From Candidatus Zambryskiibacteriota bacterium (lineage in GTDB: Bacteria > Patescibacteriota > Minisyncoccia > Phycocordibacterales > DATDWN01): 7,317 nt of DNA. This document shows positions 1 to 4,737 of the stretch, in pieces. The first letter of the stretch is position 1. Each line of letters begins with the position of its first letter. The notes beneath the pieces are model-generated. The model was not told where the DNA came from and made no database searches. It saw only the letters and a program-made list of their open reading frames with translations. The DNA is taken from contig JACQNQ010000006.1 in NCBI GenBank assembly GCA_016202965.1, positions 1-7,317 on the forward strand, written 5' to 3'. Both the position numbers and the translations under genes were made by a program.

Positions 1-2
1 AT

Positions 3-977
3 GATAAAGATTTTATTTTTTTGGACACCACCCTGCGTCCCACTAAATGGGAAGATTATATCGGCCAAAACAATACAAAAAAGAATTTGCGAATACTTCT
101 AACTGCGGCAAAAGAGCGCAGTCACCTGCCGGAACACATTCTTTTCTACGGACCACCTGGACTTGGCAAAACCACTTTGGCTCACCTGGTGGCCAAAGAA
201 ATATCGGCCCAAATGAAAGTAACATCCGGTCCCGCCATAGAAAAAATCGGCGACTTGGCCTCAATTCTGACCAATCTTTCCCCCGGAGATATTCTTTTTA
301 TAGATGAGATTCATCGCTTGAATAAAGCTATTGAGGAAATTCTCTATCCGGCAATGGAATCCGGTTCGCTTGATATTATTATCGGCAAAGGACCTTCAGC
401 CAGAACGATACAACTGGAACTTCCGCCTTTCACTCTTATCGGCGCCACCACTCGCATTGCTATGATTTCCTCCCCTCTCCGTTCACGTTTCTCCGGTGGA
501 ATATTTAAACTGGAGTTCTACACCAACGACGAAATACATAAAATCATCACTCGCTCGGCAAAAATTTTAGGCATTGATTTGGATAAAAGGGCAGGCCAAG
601 AAATTGCCAAGCGCTCCAGATATACTCCGCGCACGGCAAACTATTTTTTGAAACGTTGCCGGGATTTTGCTCAAGTACATAAAACCGATATGACAAAGGG
701 TTCGGTTGATGAAGCTCTGAAACTACTTGGTATTGACAAAGTTGGATTGTCTCCTGCCGACCGAGATATTTTACATACCATAATAAATAAATTTGCCGGC
801 GGACCGGTTGGATTAAATACTTTGGCTGGAGCAATGTCCGAGGAGCAAGCCACTATTGAAGAATTTAACGAACCCTACCTTATCCAGCTCGGCTTTCTTG
901 ACCGCACTCCGCGAGGACGAACCGTTACCGCTTTAGGTTACAAGCATTTAGGACTTATGGCACCGACATTGTTGTAA
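3..977 (+). CDS. ruvB: RuvB, Holliday-junction branch-migration ATPase (5' end cut by window edge)
   Basis: RuvB is the hexameric AAA+ motor that, with RuvA, drives branch migration of Holliday junctions in recombinational repair. Counting from the TTG at 21, the protein shows Walker A GPPGLGKT (44-51), Walker B with DEIH (95-98), sensor 1 GATTR (141-145), the arginine-finger segment SPLRSRF (151-157), sensor 2 TPRTANYFLKR (202-212) and the C-terminal winged-helix signature RTPRGR (295-300). The stretch after the arginine finger reads SGGI rather than the usual GI, a small family variation. The frame is open to the left edge and the residues encoded there (DKDFIF, then LDTTLRP) continue the RuvB N-terminus naturally, so the TTG at 21 is probably an internal Leu codon and roughly 10-20 residues lie outside. 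The gene ends at TAA 975-977, and a hypothetical gene follows after 38 bases. RuvC lies about 1.1 kb downstream; no RuvA is seen. Confidence 0.97.
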   Translation, partial: DKDFIFLDTTLRPTKWEDYIGQNNTKKNLRILLTAAKERSHLPEHILFYGPPGLGKTTLAHLVAKEISAQMKVTSGPAIEKIGDLASILTNLSPGDILFIDEIHRLNKAIEEILYPAMESGSLDIIIGKGPSARTIQLELPPFTLIGATTRIAMISSPLRSRFSGGIFKLEFYTNDEIHKIITRSAKILGIDLDKRAGQEIAKRSRYTPRTANYFLKRCRDFAQVHKTDMTKGSVDEALKLLGIDKVGLSPADRDILHTIINKFAGGPVGLNTLAGAMSEEQATIEEFNEPYLIQLGFLDRTPRGRTVTALGYKHLGLMAPTLL

Positions 978-1000
978 GACGAACAATAATATGTTAGATT
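972..1000 (+). promoter_or_regulatory. Candidate promoter of the 86-residue hypothetical gene
   Basis: A -35-like TTGTAA (972-977, overlapping the ruvB stop) is followed by a 17-base spacer and an extended -10, TGT then TAGATT (992-1000). The predicted start point is near 1007, exactly where the GGAGG ribosome site begins. It matches consensus at four of six positions in each hexamer plus the TG. Transcription by read-through from ruvB is an alternative. Confidence 0.4.
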
Positions 1001-1006
1001 TCGATG

Positions 1007-1011
1007 GGAGG
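1007..1011 (+). promoter_or_regulatory. SD site that decides the start of the 86-residue gene
   Basis: GGAGG lies four bases before ATG 1016. An upstream in-frame ATG at 1004 overlaps this site and has no ribosome site of its own, so 1016 is preferred. Confidence 0.7.
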
Positions 1012-1015
1012 AAAT

Positions 1016-1276
1016 ATGGTCAATACTTTCGAGTTAGGCGACCGAGTTCGTTTCAAAAGGCAAGATATCAATCTCAAAAAAAGCATTGAACTTTTTCAGC
1101 AACTGGAAGAAGGCGACCTTGGAGATGGAATCTTTACTGTGTATGATGTAAAGATGTCTGCCAACAAAAGAGAAGAGGAGATCTGGGGTCATAGTCAAAA
1201 ACTTTGTTTAAAAAATTCCCATGGAGATACTATCGGATATTGGTCGGGATGGTGGTTTGAATTCTCTAATTCGTAA
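1016..1276 (+). CDS. Hypothetical small protein, 86 residues
   Basis: I do not recognise a named family. The protein is soluble, with no signal peptide or membrane segment. It opens with FELGDRVRFKR, a pattern typical of the first strands of small SH3-like or KOW-like barrels, has a charged helical middle (KKSIELFQQLEEGD), then FTVYDVKMSA and a tryptophan-rich tail, GYWSGWWFEF, that suggests another beta strand pair. A nucleic-acid or ribosome partner would be possible for such a barrel but is not shown. The start is ATG 1016 because GGAGG lies just upstream; ATG 1004 would add four residues. It sits between ruvB and yebC and is closed by a strong terminator at 1291-1322, so with its own candidate promoter it may be a single-gene unit. 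Coding is supported by a full-length open frame, regular codon use and the flanking signals. Confidence 0.75.
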   Translation: MVNTFELGDRVRFKRQDINLKKSIELFQQLEEGDLGDGIFTVYDVKMSANKREEEIWGHSQKLCLKNSHGDTIGYWSGWWFEFSNS

Positions 1277-1290
1277 TTGAAGTGCTCCTG

Positions 1291-1322
1291 ATTGGAAACA
1301 GCAAAACTGTTTCCAATTTTTT
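1291..1322 (+). terminator. Intrinsic terminator after the 86-residue gene
   Basis: Perfect 11-bp stem, ATTGGAAACAG (1291-1301) with CTGTTTCCAAT (1307-1317), loop CAAAA, followed directly by TTTTT (1318-1322). It separates the upstream gene from yebC, which has its own promoter just downstream. Confidence 0.88.
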
Positions 1323-1323
1323 C

Positions 1324-1352
1324 TTGATTCTACATTTAATACTTTATATTTT
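1324..1352 (+). promoter_or_regulatory. Candidate leaderless promoter of yebC
   Basis: TTGATT (1324-1329), 17-base spacer, TATTTT (1347-1352), then six bases and ATG 1359, so the predicted start of transcription is the A of the ATG. An overlapping TATATT (1345-1350) would give a two-base leader. No SD precedes yebC. Confidence 0.5.
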
Positions 1353-1358
1353 TATCCA

Positions 1359-1889
1359 ATGAGTGGACATAACAAGTGGTCAAAAATAAAAAGGCAAAAG
1401 GAGAAAACTGACAGTCAAAAGTCTAAAATTTTCGGCAAGATGGTTCGCTTGATTACAGTTGAAGCCAAAAAAGCCGGTGGTAATGTAAATTCTCCGGGAC
1501 TAAAATCGGCAATTGAAAGAGCCCGAGATGCAAATGTACCGAACGACAACATTGAACGCGCCATTAAAAAATTTTCCACACCAGGTGTGGAAATAGAGTC
1601 CGTAACATACGAAGCGTACGGCCCAGGGGGATGTGCCATGATTATTGAAGCGCTCACAGACAACAGAAACAAGGCAGCGCAGGAAATTAAATTCATACTT
1701 TCAAAACATGGTTGCGAACTGGCCGGCATCGGCGCGGCAAATTGGGCTTTCGAACGAACACCAGCAATGGAATGGAAATCGAAAGTCACTATTCCGCTTT
1801 CTGACGAGGATTCACAAAAACTCGAAGAGTTGGTGGACGAATTGGAAGAAAACGACGAAGTACAGAGCGTTTATACAAACATAGAGTAA
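1359..1889 (+). CDS. yebC: YebC/TACO1/PmpR family protein, short form (176 residues)
   Basis: Members of this family have been described as DNA-binding transcriptional regulators and as ribosome-associated factors that help translation of difficult stretches; mitochondrial TACO1 is a homologue. The N-terminus MSGHNKWSKIKRQK is the family signature, followed by the helical domain 1 (FGKMVRLITVEAKKAGG, then SAIERARDANVPNDNIERAIKK in two pieces) and the strongly conserved YEAYGPGG (residues about 85-92) and LTDNRN (99-104). The family is usually about 240-250 residues. Here, after ANWAFER (about 128-134), only some 42 residues remain, ending in the family's usual tail ELEENDEVQSVYTN. About 60-70 residues of the middle C-terminal region are therefore absent, without any sign of a frameshift. 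The start lacks an SD and fits leaderless initiation. A palindrome at 1573-1593 lies in the loop before YEAYG. Confidence 0.95.
   Translation: MSGHNKWSKIKRQKEKTDSQKSKIFGKMVRLITVEAKKAGGNVNSPGLKSAIERARDANVPNDNIERAIKKFSTPGVEIESVTYEAYGPGGCAMIIEALTDNRNKAAQEIKFILSKHGCELAGIGAANWAFERTPAMEWKSKVTIPLSDEDSQKLEELVDELEENDEVQSVYTNIE
1573..1593. repeat. Palindrome inside yebC
   Basis: TTTCCACACC (1573-1582) and GGTGTGGAAA (1584-1593) are perfect reverse complements around a single A. It encodes the loop FSTPGVE just before the conserved YEAYGPGG. The protein does not look longer than expected here, so this is not clearly an insertion. Confidence 0.6.
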
Positions 1890-1925
1890 AGAGAAATCGC
1901 GGACAGATAAAGTCTTGTCCGCGAT
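1887..1925 (-). terminator. Hairpin after the 25-codon microgene, probable weak terminator
   Basis: Ten-bp stem ATCGCGGACA (1896-1905) with TGTCCGCGAT (1916-1925), 10-base loop. Read on the - strand it is followed by TTCTCTTTA, a pyrimidine-rich tract, and it lies 12 bases after the microgene stop. Read on the + strand, after yebC, it is followed by CTTGG and has no T run, so it is a better terminator for the - strand. Confidence 0.55.
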
Positions 1926-1937
1926 CTTGGAGGAAGT

Positions 1938-2015
1938 CTATTCAGTAAGGTTCCCATACTCAAAAACCACAAGGTCTTTGTCTTTTGGCGTAACAATCTC
2001 GAATTTGGTGACCAT
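1938..2015 (-). CDS. Candidate 25-residue microprotein gene
   Basis: On the - strand ATG (2015-2013) opens a 25-codon frame ending in TAG (1940-1938). The product starts MVTKFEIVTP and ends EYGNLTE; it is hydrophilic to mixed, with alternating hydrophobic residues suggestive of two beta strands around PKDKD, and has no membrane segment. I do not recognise it. Support is positional: a consensus -35 TTGACA with TATTCT sixteen bases on, GGAGG at the predicted 5' end of the mRNA, the ORF, and a hairpin with a pyrimidine tract after the stop. The frame stays open upstream of the ATG, so a longer product or the remnant of a longer gene cannot be excluded, but the ribosome site favours this start. 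It is convergent with yebC and divergent from ruvC. A small regulatory RNA is the main alternative. Confidence 0.5.
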   Translation of the reverse strand: MVTKFEIVTPKDKDLVVFEYGNLTE

Positions 2016-2026
2016 GGGTATCTCTA

Positions 2027-2031
2027 CCTCC
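2027..2031 (-). promoter_or_regulatory. SD site of the microgene
   Basis: GGAGG on the - strand, 11 bases before the ATG. The spacing is on the long side. The predicted transcript start (about 2032) puts it at the very 5' end of the mRNA. Confidence 0.5.
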
Positions 2032-2038
2032 AATCTTA

Positions 2039-2066
2039 AGAATAGGCGTAAGAGACCATTTGTCAA
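2039..2066 (-). promoter_or_regulatory. Promoter of the microgene (consensus -35)
   Basis: On the - strand TTGACA (2066-2061, six of six) is followed by a 16-base spacer and TATTCT (2044-2039, four of six). Predicted start near 2032. The -35 box directly abuts the ruvC extended -10 on the other strand. Confidence 0.55.
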
Positions 2067-2075
2067 TGATATAAT
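2067..2075 (+). promoter_or_regulatory. Extended -10 promoter of ruvC, predicts leaderless mRNA
   Basis: TGA followed by a perfect TATAAT (2070-2075) makes a full extended -10. Six bases later comes ATG 2082, so transcription is predicted to begin on the start codon. No good -35 is seen at the expected distance, which an extended -10 can tolerate. No SD is present. Confidence 0.65.
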
Positions 2076-2081
2076 TAATGA

Positions 2082-2594
2082 ATGAGAATAATTTCAATTG
2101 ACCCGGGGTATGAAAGGTTAGGAATTGCAATACTGGAAAAACTCTCAAAACAAAAAGAGGTTTTGATTTTTTCGGAGTGTTTTAAAACGTCGGCAAAACT
2201 TCCCCATCATGAACGGCTGACACTTATCGGAAATAAAATAAAAGAAATAATAAAAAAATATAAACCTGAAGCCCTTGCCACGGAAAAACTATTTTTCAGC
2301 GGAAATCAAAAAACGGCCATGCTCGTGGCTGAAGCTCGCGGTGTTATTTTGTATGCAGGTAGTTCTCTCGGACTAGAAGTTTTTGAATACACCCCAAACA
2401 GTGTAAAAATGGCCATCACTGGCTACGGTAGAAGTGAAAAAAAACAAATGATAGATATGGTTAAAAAATTAATCAGCATTAACTACGGAGGCATTAACTA
2501 CGGAGGCAACGCCTCCGTAGTTAATGAATCAAATTCAGACGATGAATTTGACGCCATCGCAATCGGCCTGACCCATTTTGCAATACATAGATAA
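2082..2594 (+). CDS. ruvC: RuvC, Holliday-junction resolvase, with an in-frame palindromic insert
   Basis: RuvC is the dimeric, Mg-dependent endonuclease that resolves Holliday junctions. It has an RNase H-like fold and four acidic catalytic residues. They are visible as D7 (ISIDPG), E68 (ATEKLFF), and D154 and D157 (DEFDAIAIGLTH). PNSVKMAITGYG (105-116) is the usual family loop. The start is fixed by an in-frame TGA immediately upstream of ATG 2082; there is no SD. Between helix residues MVKKLIS and the last catalytic motif lies INYGGINYGGNASVVNE (133-149), encoded by a tandem duplication and a 16-bp hairpin. Other RuvC proteins have only a short linker here, so about 15-17 residues look inserted. 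The frame and all four catalytic residues are kept, so the enzyme is probably active. A small gene follows after 29 bases. Confidence 0.95.
   Translation: MRIISIDPGYERLGIAILEKLSKQKEVLIFSECFKTSAKLPHHERLTLIGNKIKEIIKKYKPEALATEKLFFSGNQKTAMLVAEARGVILYAGSSLGLEVFEYTPNSVKMAITGYGRSEKKQMIDMVKKLISINYGGINYGGNASVVNESNSDDEFDAIAIGLTHFAIHR
2477..2526. repeat. In-frame tandem repeat plus perfect hairpin within ruvC
   Basis: CATTAACTACGGAGG occurs twice in tandem (2477-2491 and 2492-2506), and the second copy plus C is the left arm of a perfect 16-bp hairpin (2492-2507 with 2511-2526, triloop AAC). The 15-base period keeps the reading frame. It is more GC-rich than the flanking ruvC sequence. Confidence 0.93.
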
Positions 2595-2605
2595 GGGTGT
2601 ATAAA
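2578..2605 (+). promoter_or_regulatory. Candidate promoter of the 70-residue hypothetical gene
   Basis: TTGCAA (2578-2583, inside the ruvC 3' end), 16-base spacer, TATAAA (2600-2605). Predicted start near 2612, directly before AGGAGG. Co-transcription from ruvC is also possible. Confidence 0.45.
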
Positions 2606-2612
2606 TACTACA

Positions 2613-2618
2613 GGAGGC
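2613..2618 (+). promoter_or_regulatory. SD site that decides the start of the 70-residue gene
   Basis: Full AGGAGG, five bases before ATG 2624. The in-frame GTG at 2597 lies upstream of this site and would translate through it, so it is rejected as the start. Confidence 0.8.
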
Positions 2619-2623
2619 CTATA

Positions 2624-2836
2624 ATGGACAAAAGTGGCGTGGAAAAACTCATTGCTCTAGCAAAAGAATCGCTCAAAGAACAATTGTTGCAGTTAAAAGG
2701 TAGATGGGTTTTGATAGACATTCGAGAACCGAAAGTCATAGCCTATTCAATGTTCCGAAAAGACCTAATAGAAGTTCTGAAAAACAGCCGAGGGAATCCA
2801 GATTTATATATCATGGATACAAAGCGTGGATTCTAA
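2624..2836 (+). CDS. Hypothetical small protein, 70 residues
   Basis: No family recognised. The product begins with an amphipathic helix (GVEKLIALAKESLKEQLLQL), followed by a strand-like RWVLIDI, a charged turn REPKVIAY, a second helix MFRKDLIEVLKNS and a short C-terminal strand DLYIMDT. This helix-strand-helix-strand layout suggests a small soluble alpha/beta fold. There is no signal peptide or membrane segment. The start at ATG 2624 is set by a full AGGAGG five bases upstream; it differs from ruvC, yebC, lepA and murJ, which have no SD. It lies 29 bases after ruvC and is closed by an intrinsic terminator that begins nine bases after its stop, so it is either the last gene of a ruvC transcript or a monocistronic unit from its own TTGCAA/TATAAA promoter. 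A function cannot be assigned. Confidence 0.75.
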   Translation: MDKSGVEKLIALAKESLKEQLLQLKGRWVLIDIREPKVIAYSMFRKDLIEVLKNSRGNPDLYIMDTKRGF

Positions 2837-2844
2837 AACTTACT

Positions 2845-2879
2845 CGCTCCTACCTTCATCGGTAGGGGCGTTTTAATTT
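2845..2879 (+). terminator. Intrinsic terminator between the two convergent gene blocks
   Basis: Stem CGCTCCTACC (2845-2854) with GGTAGGGGCG (2861-2870), ten pairs including one G-T, loop TTCATC, then TTTTAATTT. The T tract overlaps the lepA stop codon (2873-2875). On the - strand the stem is followed by AGTAAGTTTT, so it may weakly terminate lepA as well. Confidence 0.85.
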
Positions 2880-4678
2880 CTCATCATTTTGAGAAAGACA
2901 TCCTGCGGTATATTCATTTTGCCACGAGCTTTCATTTTCTTTTTTCCCTTCTTTTGCTTCTCACGAAGCTTCATCTTGCGGGTAATGTCGCCACCATACA
3001 TATGCTGGGTGACGTCCTTGCTGAATGCAGAAACAGTCCGAGAAGAAATAATTCTGCCGAGGGCTTTGGCTTGGATTTTCATCACGAACATCTGTCGCGG
3101 AAGCATGGCGTGAAGTTTTTCTACTGCCGATTTGGCTTCTTGTTCTACAATTCTTCGCGAGACCACCCGAGAAAACGCCGGCAGAACTTCATCGGCAACC
3201 AAAATATCCAAACGAACGATATCTGTCTTGCGCATTTCCTCTATTTCATAAGATACGGAAGCAAAACCGCTTGAGACACTTTTCAATTTATCAAAAAAAT
3301 TGCGCATCAGTTCGCGCAAGGGCATTTGAAGAGAAAGTCTGGTGCGGCCTTCGCCAAAACTTTCCGACTCCCCCAGTTCCGCTTCGTGCTCGTATAAAAG
3401 CGGCATAATGTTGCTCAAGTACTGCACTGGCGTAATAATCGTGCACAATACCCACGGCTCGCGGACCTCTGACAGTAATCCTTCATCTGGAAATTGAGAC
3501 GGCGAGTAAATTGTTTCTTTCTTGCCGTTTTTGTACAGCACCTCATACGTAATTGTCGGCATTGTTACTACTAAATCCAAGTTGAATTCTCGACGCAAAC
3601 GTTCCGTGATAATTTCCAAGTGAAGCATCCCCAGAAAACCGCAACGGAATCCCCGACCGAGAGCTCCCGACGATTCTTCCTCAAAGGTAAATGACCAGTC
3701 GGAAAGTTTTAGTTTGCCAAGCGACTGTTTTAACGACACAAAATCGTTTTGGTTTTCTGGATACACGGACGCCCAGACTACAGGTCGCGGCGCTTGGTAG
3801 CCGGTAAGCGGCGGCAGTGTGTCCGTGATATTTGCCACTGTATCTCCGACACTGGCAACACCCGAGTTTTTCACTCCCGTAACAATATAGCCGATTTCTC
3901 CGGCCGATAGGACGTCAACCGGCACCTCGTCAGGAGAAAAAATACCCACTTCAATGGAAGTAAACTTTTCTTTTGAAACTTTGAAAATAAGCTGTTCATT
4001 GCCTGAGACTTTGCCGGACATAACCCGCGCAAAGACAATCACCCCGCGATGAGTAGAATATTTGAAGTCAAATACTAGCGCACGGAAACCCTCCTTCGCG
4101 TGATTCAGGCGGACTTGTCCGCCGAAGCCCGCTTCGGCGGGCGAAGGCGGAGGTACTTTTTTTATAATCGCATTTAAGAGTGCCTCGACACCTTTCCCTG
4201 TTTTGCCTGAAACTTCCAAAATATCTTTCGGTTGGCAGTTTAAAAGTCTTGCCACTTCGGCTTTAGTTTCTTTCACCCGAGCCAAAGAAGAGTCTATTTT
4301 TGATATGACGGGAATAATGCGCAGGCCTGATTCACGAGCCATATTCAAAGTTGAAAGTGTTTGAGCCTGCACGCCTTGCGTGGCATCAACTAATAGCAGG
4401 GAACCGTCAACAGCTTTCAATGCCCTGGAAACTTCATAAGAAAAATCAATATGTCCCGGTGTGTCAATCATATTCAAAATATAATTTTTGTACTTCATAC
4501 GCACTGGTTGCATTTTTATGGTAATTCCTCTTTCTCGTTCAAGTTCCATGGAATCCAAAATCTGTGGAACCATTTTACGTTTCTCTATAGTCCCCGTCAT
4601 CTCGAGCATTCGGTCAGCCAAGGTGGATTTACCGTGGTCAACATGAGCAATAATTGAGAAATTTCGAATATTTTCCAT
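2873..4678 (-). CDS. lepA: Elongation factor 4 (LepA), ribosomal back-translocase GTPase
   Basis: LepA/EF4 is a translational GTPase that binds the ribosome and can reverse or remodel translocation. The 601-residue product is full length. It has G1 AHVDHGKST (11-19), G2 RGITIK (50-55), G3 DTPGH (72-76), a G4 reading SKID (126-129) in place of NKID, and G5 SGKTG (157-161). The EF-G-like later domains include GRGFRCGFLGMLHLEI (341-356), and the LepA-specific C-terminus has YGGDITRKMKLREKQKKGKK (561-580) and IPQDVFLKMM. After VPPP (175-178) the linker to FRALVFD is about 11 residues longer than in standard LepA; the extra part, SPAEAGFGGQVR, is encoded by GC-rich palindromic DNA. An in-frame TAA three codons upstream fixes the ATG. 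There is no SD. A weak TGC-TTTAAT would give a leader of about two bases. The gene lies downstream of murJ and the transposase on the same strand. Confidence 0.97.
   Translation of the reverse strand: MENIRNFSIIAHVDHGKSTLADRMLEMTGTIEKRKMVPQILDSMELERERGITIKMQPVRMKYKNYILNMIDTPGHIDFSYEVSRALKAVDGSLLLVDATQGVQAQTLSTLNMARESGLRIIPVISKIDSSLARVKETKAEVARLLNCQPKDILEVSGKTGKGVEALLNAIIKKVPPPSPAEAGFGGQVRLNHAKEGFRALVFDFKYSTHRGVIVFARVMSGKVSGNEQLIFKVSKEKFTSIEVGIFSPDEVPVDVLSAGEIGYIVTGVKNSGVASVGDTVANITDTLPPLTGYQAPRPVVWASVYPENQNDFVSLKQSLGKLKLSDWSFTFEEESSGALGRGFRCGFLGMLHLEIITERLRREFNLDLVVTMPTITYEVLYKNGKKETIYSPSQFPDEGLLSEVREPWVLCTIITPVQYLSNIMPLLYEHEAELGESESFGEGRTRLSLQMPLRELMRNFFDKLKSVSSGFASVSYEIEEMRKTDIVRLDILVADEVLPAFSRVVSRRIVEQEAKSAVEKLHAMLPRQMFVMKIQAKALGRIISSRTVSAFSKDVTQHMYGGDITRKMKLREKQKKGKKKMKARGKMNIPQDVFLKMMRN
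4108..4150. repeat. GC-rich double palindrome inside lepA
   Basis: Two adjoining palindromes overlap: GGCGGAC (4108-4114) with GTCCGCC (4117-4123), and CCGCCGAAGC (4119-4128) with GCTTCGGCGG (4131-4140). An alternative fold pairs GCCCGC (4127-4132) with GCGGGC (4137-4142) around TTCG, the very stable tetraloop. GCGAAGGCGG follows (4141-4150). On the coding strand it encodes PPSPAEAGFGGQVR in the linker between the LepA G domain and domain 2. Confidence 0.85.
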
Positions 4679-4686
4679 AAAACTTT

Positions 4687-4695
4687 ATTAAAGCA
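4687..4695 (-). promoter_or_regulatory. Weak candidate -10 of lepA
   Basis: On the - strand TGC then TTTAAT forms an extended -10-like element ending eight bases before the ATG, predicting a leader of about two bases. No convincing -35 is present and the transposase 3' hairpin lies where one would be expected. Read-through from murJ or the transposase is an alternative. Confidence 0.3.
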
Positions 4696-4708
4696 CATTA
4701 CACAACTC

Positions 4709-4737
4709 AATTTACGCACACTACGTGTGCGTAAATT
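4709..4737. repeat. Terminal hairpin at the 3' side of the transposase
   Basis: Perfect 13-bp stem, AATTTACGCACAC (4709-4721) with GTGTGCGTAAATT (4725-4737), triloop TAC. The transposase stop codon (4738-4736) lies in its outer pairs. Its 13-base core 4717-4729 is the exact reverse complement of the core of the other end. Confidence 0.93.

Noticed and set aside
21..23. TTG as the true start of ruvB
   Set aside because: The frame is open to the left edge and the residues before it fit the RuvB N-terminus, so the gene is better read as cut by the window.
1004..1015. ATG at 1004 for the 86-residue protein
   Set aside because: It overlaps the GGAGG that serves ATG 1016 and has no ribosome site itself.
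1415..1789. A 124-codon frame antisense to yebC
   Set aside because: It is a shadow of a well-conserved gene; no family features, ribosome site or promoter were found.
1359..1889. yebC as a frameshifted pseudogene
   Set aside because: The frame runs unbroken to the usual family C-terminus (DEVQSVYTN), so an internal shortening explains it better than a broken gene.
1960..2148. A 62-codon frame on the - strand across the yebC-ruvC gap
   Set aside because: It starts inside ruvC, has no ribosome site and an unlikely composition. The 25-codon frame in another phase has a promoter, SD and terminator.
2477..2526. CRISPR-like or transcription terminator reading of the ruvC repeat
   Set aside because: There are only two tandem units with no spacers, no T run after the hairpin, and it is inside an intact reading frame.
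2597..2623. GTG start for the 70-residue protein
   Set aside because: It lies upstream of AGGAGG and would translate through it; ATG 2624 is correctly spaced.
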